DNA from: SHAN690 sp023262195
GTDB taxonomy: Bacteria > Bacteroidota > Bacteroidia > Flavobacteriales_G > Salibacteraceae
Length of the DNA: 64,000 bases
Reading direction: 5' to 3'
Assembly: GCA_038142005.1 (NCBI GenBank)
Contig: JAYQJE010000007.1
Span: 1-64,000, forward strand
Under the pieces are notes generated by a model. That model ran no database searches and was not told where the DNA came from. It saw nothing but the letters and a program-made list of their open reading frames with translations. Within the stretch, counting starts at the first letter, position 1; each line of letters starts with the position of its first letter. Below are positions 26,035 through 36,776 of this stretch, in pieces. Both the position numbers and the translations under genes were made by a program.

Positions 26035-27856
26035 ATGAAAAGACTCCTACTGGTTTTTCTTATACCTAACTTTTTATACGCCCAAGATACCGATAGCCTT
26101 CCTGAAGTGCTGATTTCAGGGAATCGCATTGAAACCTCTCTAATGGAGGAGGGTAGAAATGTGCAGGTGCTTACTAAAAAGCAAATTGAAGCGCTACCTG
26201 TGCAAAGCGTGAATGAACTCTTGCAACACGTTGCCGGACTCGATTTTAAGCAGCGCGGTCCGTGGGGAGCGCAAGCCGATGTAAGCCTTCGTGGAGGTTC
26301 TTTTGATCAGACTTTGATCTTGTTGAATGGCGTGAAAGTGAATGATCCGCAAACCGGTCACCACAATATGAATTTAGGCATCGACCTCAATAGCATCAAA
26401 CAGGTTGAGATCATCAAAGGACCAGCCGCAGCACGATACGGGTTGAATGCGTTTAATGGAGTGATCAACAACAAACAAGGTGGATGTGCACGGAACCTTC
26501 GGAAAGGCGGATGGCAGTATGCCTTCAAACTCGTTTTATGGTGGCTTTCAAACCCGTGGCGGTGTGCATCTTGGTTCAAAGAAAAGCAGACATATGGTTG
26601 GCGTGGATCATATGCAGAGCACCGGCTATCGACCCAATACCGATTTGAACAAAACCAGCGTTTTTTACCAATCAACCACCAAGACCAAGGTAGGTGAGAT
26701 AGGCGCGATTGGAAGTTTTGTGCAGAACAGGTTCGGAGCCAGTGGATTTTATGCATTTCCGATTGATGCCACCAGCGAAGAAGAAGTGAAGACCATCTTA
26801 GGCGCGCTGCAGTATAAAAAGCGTTTTGGGGCGTTTATGCTCAATGCCAATGTTTATCAACGAACCAATTTCGATACCTACACACTCTTTCGAAATGCTC
26901 CCGAAATATTTCAAAATAACCACCGCACGGACGTGAGAGGAGCAGAGCTCCACGGTGCTTACAATTACGCCATTGGAACCTTTGGTGTTGGATTAGAATT
27001 TAGGCAGGAGGCCATCAACAGCAATAATCTTGGGCAATGGGTGCGCAACAATGCAGGTGTGTTTGCTGAGAATAGGCTTTGGATGTTGGATGAAAAGCTG
27101 GGGTTGAACACGGGACTTTATTTGAATCAATCGAATGCGTTTGGCACGCAGGTGCTTCCATCGGCTGAGTTGACCTATGAAATCATGGATGATCTTGTGG
27201 CTTTTGCCTCATGGGGTCAGTCGTTTCGTACGCCAACATTCACGGATTTGTACTATGTAGGGCCAACCAACCTTGGCAATCCTAACCTCCAACCAGAAAC
27301 CTCCAACAATTTTGAAATAGGAGGGAAGCTCAACGTGGCGAATCAATTCTTTCAGTTGAGTGCCTTCAATCAACAATCTACCGATCTTATTGACTGGGTG
27401 CGAGATTCGGTTACCGTGCCATGGCAGCCTCAGAATTATGAAGCTGTATCTACACTTGGTGTTGAGTTTAATTATACGCTGCGACTTAAATACAAGATCG
27501 CGGAATGGATTATACTAGATCAAGCCAATGTGGGCTATACTTGGTTGGATATGGAAAGTGTGGCAAGCGATGCGAGTATATCACGGTATGCACTCACCAA
27601 CCTCAATCACCAAGTGGTGGGGCAAACCTCGGTGAGCTTTTTGAACGATTTTAAACTTTCGTTTACCGCGCGTTACCTCGACCGCGAGACCTTGGTGGAT
27701 TATTGGTTAATAGATGCGCGCGTGGGATATGCCAAGGAAAACTATGGAGTGTGGTTTGACGTGCTCAATGCATTGAATACCACCTACACCGAAGCAGGAA
27801 ACGCTCCCATGCCGGGACGCTGGTTCAGAATGGGTTTTGATGTGGTGTTGGATTAG
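26035..27856 (+). CDS. TonB-dependent outer membrane receptor, BtuB-like (one frameshift)
   Basis: About 606 residues after repair. Signal peptide (1-16), plug domain with VNELLQHVAGLDFKQRGPWG, ADVSLRGGSFDQTLILLNG and VEIIKGPAAARYGLNAFNG, then a 22-strand-type barrel ending with an aromatic-poor GFDVVLD. The short plug and small size resemble BtuB/cobalamin or siderophore receptors; the substrate is not shown. No SusD-like partner gene, so not a glycan system. The frame slips in 26467-26479 (one base too many or two too few). Confidence 0.88.
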
Positions 27857-28116
27857 AGCTTAGTCCAGATATAATATATGCTGTAGGGCATAAACATTAA
27901 ACTGTAAGCGATATGTGTGTTCCTTGATTCTTTTGATTGTTCTTTTTTCCATATAATTCTAATTAAAAACCCATAGAATAGAATCGAAATAAAAAGAGCC
28001 AACCACCATATTTTCCTATAAGTTTCTGACGAAATATTTAGAACGAAGCCCGAGAACAATTGTGATACTAGGATTAATCCGAGTGTTGTGAGTCCTATTT
28101 TAATTGCTGAGTTCAT
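27853..28116 (-). CDS. small three-helix membrane protein, hypothetical
   Basis: 87 residues, three hydrophobic segments (about 7-26, 36-54, 68-84) with a lysine/glutamate loop (KKEQSKESRN). More A+T-rich than its neighbours, perhaps acquired. 18 bases downstream of rlmD; its stop overlaps the TonB receptor's stop on the other strand. Confidence 0.6.
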   Translation of the reverse strand: MNSAIKIGLTTLGLILVSQLFSGFVLNISSETYRKIWWLALFISILFYGFLIRIIWKKEQSKESRNTHIAYSLMFMPYSIYYIWTKL

Positions 28117-28134
28117 GATATAGTTGTCATCTTC

Positions 28135-29552
28135 TTAAGATTTTAACTCTAACAATGCCACATTCTCCACATGACTCGTGTGCGGAAACATATCCACCGG
28201 TTGAGCGGCTTTAAGCGTGTATTTACCGCTCAATAGCGCAAGATCACGCGCCTGAGTGGCAGGATCGCAGCTCACGTACACAATGCGTTTGGGTTCGGCT
28301 CTTAAGATGCAATCAATTACGTCCGCGTGCATGCCGGCTCTGGGTGGGTCGGTGATCAACACATCAGGTCGGCCATGTGCTTCAATAAACGAGTCAACCA
28401 AAACCTCTTTCATATCTCCAGCAAAGAATGCGGTGTTATCCATGTCATTCAGCGCTGCATTTTTTCTTAGCGTCTTCAATGGCTTCGGGTACGTATTCAA
28501 TCCCAACCACCTTTTTTTGCTTTATGGGCTGTATAAAGCGCAATAGAGCCCGTTCCGGTATAAAGGTCATAGACGACATCGCCTGAGTTTATATCGGCCA
28601 ATGTAGCCACGATTTCATACAGTCGTTCTGCTTGATGTGTGTTGGTCTGAAAAAAACTCTTGGGCCCGATGAGGTACTTTACCTCAGAACCATCAATTCG
28701 GGTGAAACACTCTATAAGGTGCTCGTCCCCATATACACGCTCAGCAGGGCAGTCGCTAAAGCTGTCGTTGACCTTGTCGTTGGTAATGACCCAAAAGGAT
28801 TTTGTCTTTGGGAAATGCTCCAGAAATAGGGTAGTGAGGTTCTTTATCTGATCGTTGTGCTCACTTACCACGAGCAGCACCATCCAATCGCCCGCTTTGT
28901 TTGTCCTGAAGAGCACATTGCGCAGGATGCCGTGTTTATCTCTAGGATGGTAGAATGGTACTTCTAACAGCTTAGCTTTTGTATGCAGGTAGTTGCGCAT
29001 CTCATTGTGTGCCTTGTCCAGCAGGTGGCATTCATCCACGTGCAGCACCCAATCAAATCGCCCGGGAACGTGAAAGCCAATCGCTCTACGATCCTCAATT
29101 TCGTCAGCACTCGAGATTTCTTCTGGCGTCAACCATCGGCTTTCCACAAAGGTGAACTCAAGCTTATTTCGATACTCATAAATGTTGGATGACCCAAGTA
29201 TCGGACGCTTTTCGAAGTCGTTGATTCCAGCGATACGCCTTATCTGTTCAAAAACGCGTTGTTCCTTAAACCGAATTTGGTCTTGGTAATCTAAGTTTTG
29301 CCAGCTGCACCCACCACAATGGTCGAAATGCGCACATACTGGCTCAACTCTTAAATCAGACTTCTTGGTGATTTCGGTAACCATGCCAAAGGGCATGCCT
29401 TTTCTTTTTCTGCGAGACTCAATGGTCACCGTGTCTCCAGGAACGGCATCCTTGGTCAAATAGGCAATACCGTCTTTCTTGCCAATCACCATTCCTTTGG
29501 CCCCAATATCTACGATATCAACTCCCTCAATGATGCGCTTCTTTTTCGACAT
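28135..29552 (-). CDS. rlmD: 23S rRNA (uracil-5-)-methyltransferase RlmD-like (two frameshifts)
   Basis: About 471 residues after repair. TRAM domain at the N-terminus (GMVIGKKDGIAYLTKDAVPG), iron-sulfur cysteines in CAHFDHCGGCSWQ, SAM motif VYDLYTGTGSIALY, LITDPPRAGMH and the catalytic cysteine in YVSCDPATQARDL. Methylates U1939 or U747-type positions; which one is uncertain. Slips in T runs 28512-28518 (T7) and 28460-28465 (T6); one base fewer at each gives KKVVGIEYVPEAIEDAKKNA. ATG 29552 chosen over the longer frame to 29621. 25 bases after the transketolase C half. Confidence 0.9.
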
Positions 29553-29577
29553 GGTGTTTCTTAACCTCCGAAGGTTT

Positions 29578-30540
29578 CTACTTTCTCTCGATGGCTTTTT
29601 TGGCAGCCGCTTCGATATCACTTACATCAAGACCATATTTCTTAAGCAGATCCACGGGTTTTCCACTTTCACCAAAGGTGTCGTTCACCGCCACATATTC
29701 ATGCGGGGTTGGTAAGTTCATCGACAGCACTTGTGCAACCGCATCACCCAATCCACCATGTCGGTTATGCTCTTCAGCAGTAACTACACACTTCGTTTTT
29801 GATACCGATTCTAGTATTGCTTGTTCGTCAATTGGTTTGATTGTGTGTATGTTTAACACATCGCAACTAAATCCTTGGTTTTGAAGGTTTTTTGCCGCTT
29901 GAATTGCGTACCAAACCATGTGGCCGGTTGCAATAATTGTAACGTCAGATCCATCACTAATTTTCCATGCTTTTCCAATTTCAAACGGCTGATCTTTGGA
30001 GGTAAACATGGGCCATTTAGGTCGGCCAAATCTTAAGTAAACAGGTCCGTCCCAATCATTAATGGCAAGGGTTGCATTATAGGTTTGCCAATAATCGCAC
30101 GGGTTTATGACGCACATATTGGGTAGCATGCGCATGAGGCCAATATCTTCGAGGATTTGATGGGTGGCGCCATCTTCACCAAGGGTAAGTCCAGCGTGCG
30201 ATGCGCAAATCTTTACGTTCTTCTTCGAGTAGGCGATGGATTGACGAATTTGATCGTACACCCGACCAGTACTAAAATTGGCAAAAGTTCCTGTATATGG
30301 AGTTTTACCACCGATGGTCAATCCTGCGGCCATACCAATCATGTTTGCCTCTGCCACACCGGTTTGAAAGAATCGATCGGGATATGCATCGGCAAACGCG
30401 TTCATTTTTAAAGACCCCGTGAGGTCGGCACAGAGTGCAACAACGTTTGGGTCTTTAGCGCCCAATTCTGCCAAGGCAGCTCCGAATCCACTACGGGTAT
30501 CTTTTTGGTCGGTAGGGTTAATCTCGTTTAGGTTCATCAT
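29578..30540 (-). CDS. transketolase, C-terminal (pyrimidine-binding plus C) subunit
   Basis: 320 residues: the pyrimidine-binding half, with catalytic Glu in TGVAEANMIGMAAGL (about 61-75), DGATHQILEDI and the C-domain LNIHTIKPIDEQAILES. Forms the active enzyme with the N half encoded at 31948-32793 for the non-oxidative pentose phosphate pathway. Unusually, the two halves are separated by a vWA gene; 3 bases lie between that gene and this one, so all three are one operon. Confidence 0.92.
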   Translation of the reverse strand: MMNLNEINPTDQKDTRSGFGAALAELGAKDPNVVALCADLTGSLKMNAFADAYPDRFFQTGVAEANMIGMAAGLTIGGKTPYTGTFANFSTGRVYDQIRQSIAYSKKNVKICASHAGLTLGEDGATHQILEDIGLMRMLPNMCVINPCDYWQTYNATLAINDWDGPVYLRFGRPKWPMFTSKDQPFEIGKAWKISDGSDVTIIATGHMVWYAIQAAKNLQNQGFSCDVLNIHTIKPIDEQAILESVSKTKCVVTAEEHNRHGGLGDAVAQVLSMNLPTPHEYVAVNDTFGESGKPVDLLKKYGLDVSDIEAAAKKAIERK

Positions 30541-30543
30541 TGA

Positions 30544-31958
30544 TTATTGGTTCAATCTCACGGCTACCGAGGTGCCGCTGGTTACTTTAAAATGTTTTTC
30601 AACCGTGAAAGCGCTTTCTCTCGCGCTTAGGGGACGATATATGGCAACATATTGCCCGGGCATTAGGCTCAGTGTTTCGCGTTCTTGAGTGGTGCTCAGT
30701 GTGGCCACCAATTCCAGTTCGTTTTTCTTCATTTGATACAAGGTGGTGTGTCCATGTCCGAGCTTGCTGAACGTGGCAACGCCCGGTTGTGGGATCTGTA
30801 TCGTGGTGGTGTGGCTTTGGGATATTTCCACATCCTCGATATAGGTGCGAGGAAGAGTTAATATCTCTAGATCGTATTTGCCCACGATGTACTTCTGAAT
30901 TTCAGCAAAACTTTGGACGTGCAAGGTTTGCATTTCGCCTGCTTTTCGAACAATGATTTGAAGCTTATTAGCCTCGGGGTTTACGCCTTGCATTCGAAAC
31001 TCTAGTGAGCCCTGAGGTGTAGGTATTCCAATGGTGGTGTGGGTTCCCGGGGTAATACTAGCGCTGTCTTTGATTCTTGGCGGAATCGTATGCGCCACAA
31101 TACGATACGTGTAAACCGGGTCAATCTGGAGTGTATCTGGATTGCCTCGGTTGTTCATGGTGTGCACCAAATTGTAAATCATTTCGCCATTGTTGCGATT
31201 GTAGAACGTCATGTTAACGTTGGTCTCTGTTGGATTGTCGTTGATGTCGAGTAGGTTAACGGTGGCAGTGGTGTTGTTTAGCGCTTGAGATATCACTACA
31301 CCTAAGGCATTAGAGAAACTTTTTTCATTGTAGGCATCGTAAAACGATCCCATGCATTCAAATGATTCTCGAAATTCCAAATCTAGACCAATACCTATCA
31401 CAAACGGCTTTAAAATAATTCCCTTTTTCTGCAAGGCCATGGAAACTGCGCAAGGATCACCATTGCATTCTTCGATGCCATCGGTGATGAGAATGATGAT
31501 GTTTCTGCAATCGTTTGTTGGGCATTTGAGGAAGTCGTCACCAGCTTTTTCAAGGGTTGAGGCAATCGGTGTTGTTCCTTTGGGCTTCAGTGATTTAAGG
31601 GCGGACTTCATCGCGCCAGCTTTGTTGTTTCCAATAGGTACCATGAGCTTTGTGTCATCACAATCTTGGCCGTGTAAGTAGTTCTTTTCGTGTCCATATA
31701 CACGAAGCCCCATCTGTAGATTTTCAGCTCCACGAAGGAGTCAAGTGCTTGGCTTAGAAGCTTGGTCGCTACATCGATTTTTGGCTTACCCTCCCATACA
31801 CCATTCATGCTGTTTGAAGCATCGAAAATGAACAGGATGCGCGTTAATGGCGGTTCCTTGTCTTGGGCGTTCAGCACCAAGGAGCTGCAGGTTATTAGCG
31901 CAAAACCTATTGCGCTAAGTCCAAATCTTTTGTATGAATCTGAGATGCTAATAATCAC
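30544..31958 (-). CDS. secreted vWA-domain protein lodged between the transketolase halves (one frameshift)
   Basis: About 471 residues after repair. Signal-like N-terminus (FGLSAIGFALITCSSLVLNA), vWA domain with ILFIFDASNSMNG (MIDAS DxSxS), TTPIAST (MIDAS Thr) and IILITDGIEECNGDPC, then a beta-rich C-terminal part of about 250 residues without known domain. Similar secreted vWA proteins bind ligands through metal; target unknown. Slip in the T4 run 31721-31724; one more base gives LKNLQMGLRVYG. Overlaps the transketolase N half by 11 bases. Confidence 0.8.
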
Positions 31959-32793
31959 CGATTGTTTCTTCCAACTGATTCAAGGCTTGTGCCAATTGTT
32001 CATCATTTGGTGCTACCCCGTGCCACTTATGTGTGCCCATCATGAAGTCAACTCCAGCACCCATTTCTGTTTTCATGATGATGACTACTGGTTTGCCTTT
32101 GCCACAATGTGATTTTGCGACACTGAGCGTGTTTAAGACCGTTTGCATGTCGTTTCCATCCATCTCGAGGGTTGTCCATCCGAATGCCTCCCATTTGGCC
32201 TTAAGATCGCCCAAAGACATTACGTTGGAAACGTCTCCATCAATCTGTCTGTTGTTGTAATCAATGGTAGCGATAAGATTGTCCGCCTTAAGATGTGGAG
32301 CTGCCATGGCAGCTTCCCAGCATTGACCCTCCTGTAACTCACCATCGCCATGAAGGCTGTATACGGTATGGGGGTCGTTGTTTAGCTTTTTAGCTAGGGC
32401 AGCACCAATGGCTACACTTAAGCCTTGGCCCAGCGATCCAGAGGCCATTCTAACCCCGGGAAGATCTTCGGCCGTAGTGGGGTGTCCTTGGAGGCGGGAA
32501 TCAATTTTTCGGAATGTTTCAAGTTCGTCCACACTAAAAAAACCATGGCGTGCAAGTGTGGCATACCAAACGGGTGAAATGTGGCCATTTGAGAGAAAGA
32601 AAATATCCTCGTTTTTACCATCCATGGTGAATTTCTTGGGGTCGTATTTCATAACCGACCCGTAGAGCGCGGTGAAGAAGTCAGCACATCCTAACGAGCC
32701 TCCGGGGTGTCCGCTCGAAACCGCGTGCACCATTCTTAAAATATCTCGTCTTATTTGTGTCGAAAGTTGCTCTAAATCTTGCGTGTTAGCCAT
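31948..32793 (-). CDS. transketolase, N-terminal (thiamine diphosphate-binding) subunit
   Basis: 281 residues. SGHPGGSLGCADFFTALYG (about 27-45), MASGSLGQGLSVAIGAALA, and the thiamine diphosphate motif HGDGELQEGQCWEAAMAAPH to IDYNNRQ are complete. With the C half it makes transketolase; split enzymes of this type are common in bacteria. First gene of the minus-strand operon, divergent from the giant secreted protein gene. Confidence 0.93.
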   Translation of the reverse strand: MANTQDLEQLSTQIRRDILRMVHAVSSGHPGGSLGCADFFTALYGSVMKYDPKKFTMDGKNEDIFFLSNGHISPVWYATLARHGFFSVDELETFRKIDSRLQGHPTTAEDLPGVRMASGSLGQGLSVAIGAALAKKLNNDPHTVYSLHGDGELQEGQCWEAAMAAPHLKADNLIATIDYNNRQIDGDVSNVMSLGDLKAKWEAFGWTTLEMDGNDMQTVLNTLSVAKSHCGKGKPVVIIMKTEMGAGVDFMMGTHKWHGVAPNDEQLAQALNQLEETIGDY

Positions 32794-32810
32794 ATTGTCT
32801 AGGTATGGCG

Positions 32811-32818
32811 CGAAAATA
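32811..32818 (-). promoter_or_regulatory. promoter -7 element of the transketolase operon
   Basis: TATTTTCG on the minus strand, 17 bases before the ATG at 32793. It shares two base pairs with the -7 element of the divergent gene. Confidence 0.45.
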
Positions 32819-32824
32819 GATTTG
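32817..32824 (+). promoter_or_regulatory. promoter -7 element of the giant secreted protein gene
   Basis: TAGATTTG, 20 bases before the ATG at 32845. Confidence 0.55.
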
Positions 32825-32844
32825 CCTCTAGGGCCGCACGTCCG

Positions 32845-35800
32845 ATGTTTAAAACTTTTGAGAACTTTGAGACATATTCAAGACCATTGAAATCCGCTCG
32901 GACATATCCGTTTTTAAGCCTGACGATGTTGTTCGTATTGATGCTCAATGCGGGGTTGGCTCAAGTTTCAGGATATCAAGAAAACAAAGGGCAGTGGGAC
33001 GATGCCGTGACGCATAAGTTGGATATGAGTCATGGATCACTCTGGCTTGATCGAGAGGGTTGGAGTTTGAGAATGTGGGACGATGACGCTCGCCACGAGG
33101 CAATACATCATTTACATGAAAATGACTCGGCTATCGAAGTTCCAGGCCACGTAATTAAAATGCGATTTGTGGATGGCAAGGCAGTAAATTCGGTGGAGCA
33201 GCACGGGAAAAGCACACCTTACTCCAATTATTTCATCGGTAATAATCCCAGACATTGGGCCAGTCATGTGCATGCGTATTCCAAGGTCGTGCAGAAAGAA
33301 GTTTATAAAGGCGTTGATGTGGTCTACGAAATGGACGGGCGAAACCCCAAATCGACTTATATTGTGCATCCGGGAAGTGATCCTTCCGTAATTCGATTAC
33401 GAATTGATGGGCATCGCGGGTTGACCGTAAAAGACGGTGACCTTCTAATCAAAACCAGTGTAGGTGATGTTTGGGAACGCAGGCTTCGGGTTTTTCAGAC
33501 CATTAATGGGGTGGAAGAGGTCGTAGACGCTCGGTTTAGAGTTCAAGGTTCAAAGGTGTCATTTATTCTAAGAAAATACGATAAGGCGTATCCAATCTAT
33601 ATTGATCCGACCATTATTGCTTCGACAAATTCTGGGTCAACTTCAAATTCATTTGGTCACACTGCAACATTTAATGAAGCGGGGCAGATTTACTCCGCAG
33701 GACGATGTTTTGGAGCTGGTTATCCGGTGGACACGGGTTCGTTTCAATCTACCTTTAATGGCGCTCCTGTGGATATGTGTTTGAGTAAATACAATACTGA
33801 CGGTTCGGAGTTAATTTACGCCACCTATATTGGAGGCAATGGAGAGGATTTGCCGCACTCAATGGTTGCGAATTCATCGGATCATATCATTATTTTAGGT
33901 AGCTCAAATTCAGCAGATTATCCATTTTCACCTGGAGCGATAGATTCTACACATGGTGGTGGAAAAGATGTGGTGCTTACGGTACTCTCAAGTGATGGGT
34001 CGCAGCTTATTGGCAGCACGTATGTGGGAGGTTCCAATGGCGATGGTGTGAATAATCAAATCGTCTATTATGCTGACGATTACCGAGGCGAAGTTGTAGT
34101 GGATTCATTGGATAATATTTATGTGGCAAGCTTTTCTCGATCACCAAATTTTCCGACCACAGCTGGCGTTCTACAAGACACACTTGCTGGTGATCAAGAC
34201 GGGGTAGTGTTTAAAACGACTCCCAATCTAGATAGCCTCCATTGGTCTACCTACCTCGGTGGTGCCGACAGAGATGTGGCGTATGCTTTGAAGGTGAGTG
34301 ATTCTGGTTTCGTATATGTCGTGGGCTCAACGCGCAGCACGGATTTTCCATTGTTTGGTACTGGAGAAACCACCACACACATTGGTGATGCAGATGCATT
34401 TATCGTAAAACTTGATTCGAATGGTGCGAACATGATCAACGGCACGTACTATGGAACTGCGGCTCGAGATCAGAATTACTTTGTTGAAATTGATGATGAA
34501 GGCTATGTATATGCCTTTGGTACCAGTAACGGTTCCATTACTTCATCCGCAGGAAAATATGCTGGGCCCGGTTCTGGAGGTTATATAATGAAAATGAATT
34601 CCAGCTTGTCGACCACGCAGTGGGTTTCAACCTTGGGCAACCTTGCTCCAGCAGCTTTCTTGGTTGATAATTGCGACAGAATTTACATATCTGGTCAAGC
34701 CGCAGTCGGAGCTCCATTGAACCTTACCAGCTTTGATACCATCAACGCGGTCAACAGTCTGGGCTTGGCGGGATTTTATTTGATGAAATTATCGCCTGAT
34801 GCCGAGGATCTTGAATTTGGGAGCTTTTTTGGTAATAATGGGAGTCACGTTGATGGAGGTACCAGCAGATTTGATAAGCGCGGTGTGGTATACCAGGCAA
34901 CTTGCAGTAACGGTATTTTTCCAACTACAGATTGGGCCTACAGCGACTCAAACCTTACAGGAGCTTACGATAACACGGTGTTTAAAATAGATTTTGCTTC
35001 AAATATTGCTCGAGCTTCCATATTGCCTTCCGATAGTTTATGTGCCAATGCAGAAGCAGAATTTGATAATGAAGGCAGTATTGGAAATGTTCATTTCTGG
35101 GACTTTGGTGATGGCTCAACATCCATGGATTCGTTGCCGACACATATCTATGATTCTGTGGGCACCTTCAATATTACCTATGTCATTACCGATTCAGGGA
35201 ATTGTTATGGGTATGACACCGCACACGTAATTCTGGAGGTTACACCACCGGTAATTCCTGAGATTTTTATCGGAGATACCATTTGTGTGGATTCGGTTCG
35301 CCTTTTTGTAGACACCATACAGTTTGTTGATTTTACTTGGAGCAATGGTTCTAATGATTGGGAAACTTACGTTTCAAATAGTGGAGTCTACAGCGTCACC
35401 ACTACTGCAGCGTTGCAATGCGTTCATTCAGATAGTTTGAATGTAGATTTTACTCCCGCATATCACTTTGAACTATCGGATACGGGCATTTGTGAATTGG
35501 GCTCACCAATTTTCGGCCCTTCTGAGGCCTTGTCATACAGCTGGAGTACTGGTGACAGCACACGATCTACAATAATCACAGAAACCGGTCTATATAGTCT
35601 TACTGCAAGCAATGGGCTCTGTTTGGACACCCAGTCGTTGAATGTGTTCGTTGCATTTGCTGACTTCGGAGCTTCAGATACATTTACATGTACGGATGAA
35701 TTGGTCCTGAGTGTCAATCACTCGGGGGAAAGCGTTTTGTGGAGTACAAATGAGACTACTGACAGCATCACCGTAACTAATACTGGTGAATATTGGGTTG

Positions 35801-36765
35801 AAGCTTCTACCGGTTTTTGCTCAAGCATTGACACGATTAACGTGGATTTTAACCCACAATTGGTGGAGCTGGGTGATGATTTTGTAGCATGTGGAAGTGC
35901 TCAACTTTCCGCTCTTGGGGATTATGAATCCATCGCTTGGAACACAGGAGACACAACCAAACAGATCATTATTGATTCTTCAGGCAGGTATCGAGTTACG
36001 GTTTGGGATAAGGGCTGTAAGGATGTTGATACGATCAATGTGGAGGTGCAACACTTAAAATTTGCCTTAGATACAGCCATTGCATGCGACATAGACAGTG
36101 CTATCCTCAGTGCTCCCGTTGAAAATGAAGCGATTTATCTATGGAGCACAGGAGATACCGTAGATTCGATTGTTGCCCTAGAAAATGGTGCGTATTGGGT
36201 GTCTGTTAGAACTCCACATTGCAGCAATACCGACACAGTAGAATTGTTATTTATTTCTACTCCAAAGTATAGTATCGGGGAGGATACGGCAATGTGTATT
36301 GGCGAAAGGTTGCGTTTAAGTCCGGATAGTATATACGGTCAAGTAAGCTGGAATACGGGTGACACAATAAACAGTTTGGATGTGCTTACCTCGGGTACCT
36401 ACATTGTTACTCAAGCATATAAGTCCTGCCCTCGACAAGACACCATTGAGGTGACCATGCGGTCCTTAATTGCTGATTCACTCGGTATGGTAAATAATGT
36501 AATGACCCCCAATAATGACAAAATCAACGATGAATTGGCCTTTTACATTGAACCCGAACTCGTGACTGACTACCAATTGTTAGTCTATGATCGATGGGGG
36601 TTAAAAGTTTTTGAAACAACGGAGCTATTGGAAAGGTGGGATGGAGTTAGGCCCAATGGCGAACCCGCACCAGATGGCACCTATTTCTACATCATGAAAG
36701 CGAAAACAGTTTGCATTCAGAAACCTTATTTAGAGGTGATGGACAATGTTACCTTGTTTCGATAA
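32845..36765 (+). CDS. giant secreted SBBP/PKD-repeat protein with gliding-motility type B sorting domain
   Basis: 1306 residues. Signal segment (about 20-45), an N-terminal domain beginning GYQENKGQWDDAVTHK as in Bacteroidota SBBP proteins, SBBP beta-propeller repeats (about 260-700, e.g. YIGGNGEDLPHSM, YLGGADRDVAYALKV), a PKD domain (HFWDFGDGSTSMDSLPTHIY), six copies of a WSTGDTT...SGxYxVT module (about 815-1205) and a CHU_C-type C-terminus (VMTPNNDKINDELAFYIE, YDRWGLKVFET, DGTYFYIMKA). Predicted to be exported by type IX secretion and held at the surface; adhesion is the likely role. Single gene. Confidence 0.9.
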   Translation: MFKTFENFETYSRPLKSARTYPFLSLTMLFVLMLNAGLAQVSGYQENKGQWDDAVTHKLDMSHGSLWLDREGWSLRMWDDDARHEAIHHLHENDSAIEVPGHVIKMRFVDGKAVNSVEQHGKSTPYSNYFIGNNPRHWASHVHAYSKVVQKEVYKGVDVVYEMDGRNPKSTYIVHPGSDPSVIRLRIDGHRGLTVKDGDLLIKTSVGDVWERRLRVFQTINGVEEVVDARFRVQGSKVSFILRKYDKAYPIYIDPTIIASTNSGSTSNSFGHTATFNEAGQIYSAGRCFGAGYPVDTGSFQSTFNGAPVDMCLSKYNTDGSELIYATYIGGNGEDLPHSMVANSSDHIIILGSSNSADYPFSPGAIDSTHGGGKDVVLTVLSSDGSQLIGSTYVGGSNGDGVNNQIVYYADDYRGEVVVDSLDNIYVASFSRSPNFPTTAGVLQDTLAGDQDGVVFKTTPNLDSLHWSTYLGGADRDVAYALKVSDSGFVYVVGSTRSTDFPLFGTGETTTHIGDADAFIVKLDSNGANMINGTYYGTAARDQNYFVEIDDEGYVYAFGTSNGSITSSAGKYAGPGSGGYIMKMNSSLSTTQWVSTLGNLAPAAFLVDNCDRIYISGQAAVGAPLNLTSFDTINAVNSLGLAGFYLMKLSPDAEDLEFGSFFGNNGSHVDGGTSRFDKRGVVYQATCSNGIFPTTDWAYSDSNLTGAYDNTVFKIDFASNIARASILPSDSLCANAEAEFDNEGSIGNVHFWDFGDGSTSMDSLPTHIYDSVGTFNITYVITDSGNCYGYDTAHVILEVTPPVIPEIFIGDTICVDSVRLFVDTIQFVDFTWSNGSNDWETYVSNSGVYSVTTTAALQCVHSDSLNVDFTPAYHFELSDTGICELGSPIFGPSEALSYSWSTGDSTRSTIITETGLYSLTASNGLCLDTQSLNVFVAFADFGASDTFTCTDELVLSVNHSGESVLWSTNETTDSITVTNTGEYWVEASTGFCSSIDTINVDFNPQLVELGDDFVACGSAQLSALGDYESIAWNTGDTTKQIIIDSSGRYRVTVWDKGCKDVDTINVEVQHLKFALDTAIACDIDSAILSAPVENEAIYLWSTGDTVDSIVALENGAYWVSVRTPHCSNTDTVELLFISTPKYSIGEDTAMCIGERLRLSPDSIYGQVSWNTGDTINSLDVLTSGTYIVTQAYKSCPRQDTIEVTMRSLIADSLGMVNNVMTPNNDKINDELAFYIEPELVTDYQLLVYDRWGLKVFETTELLERWDGVRPNGEPAPDGTYFYIMKAKTVCIQKPYLEVMDNVTLFR

Positions 36766-36776
36766 GCCGGACGATT

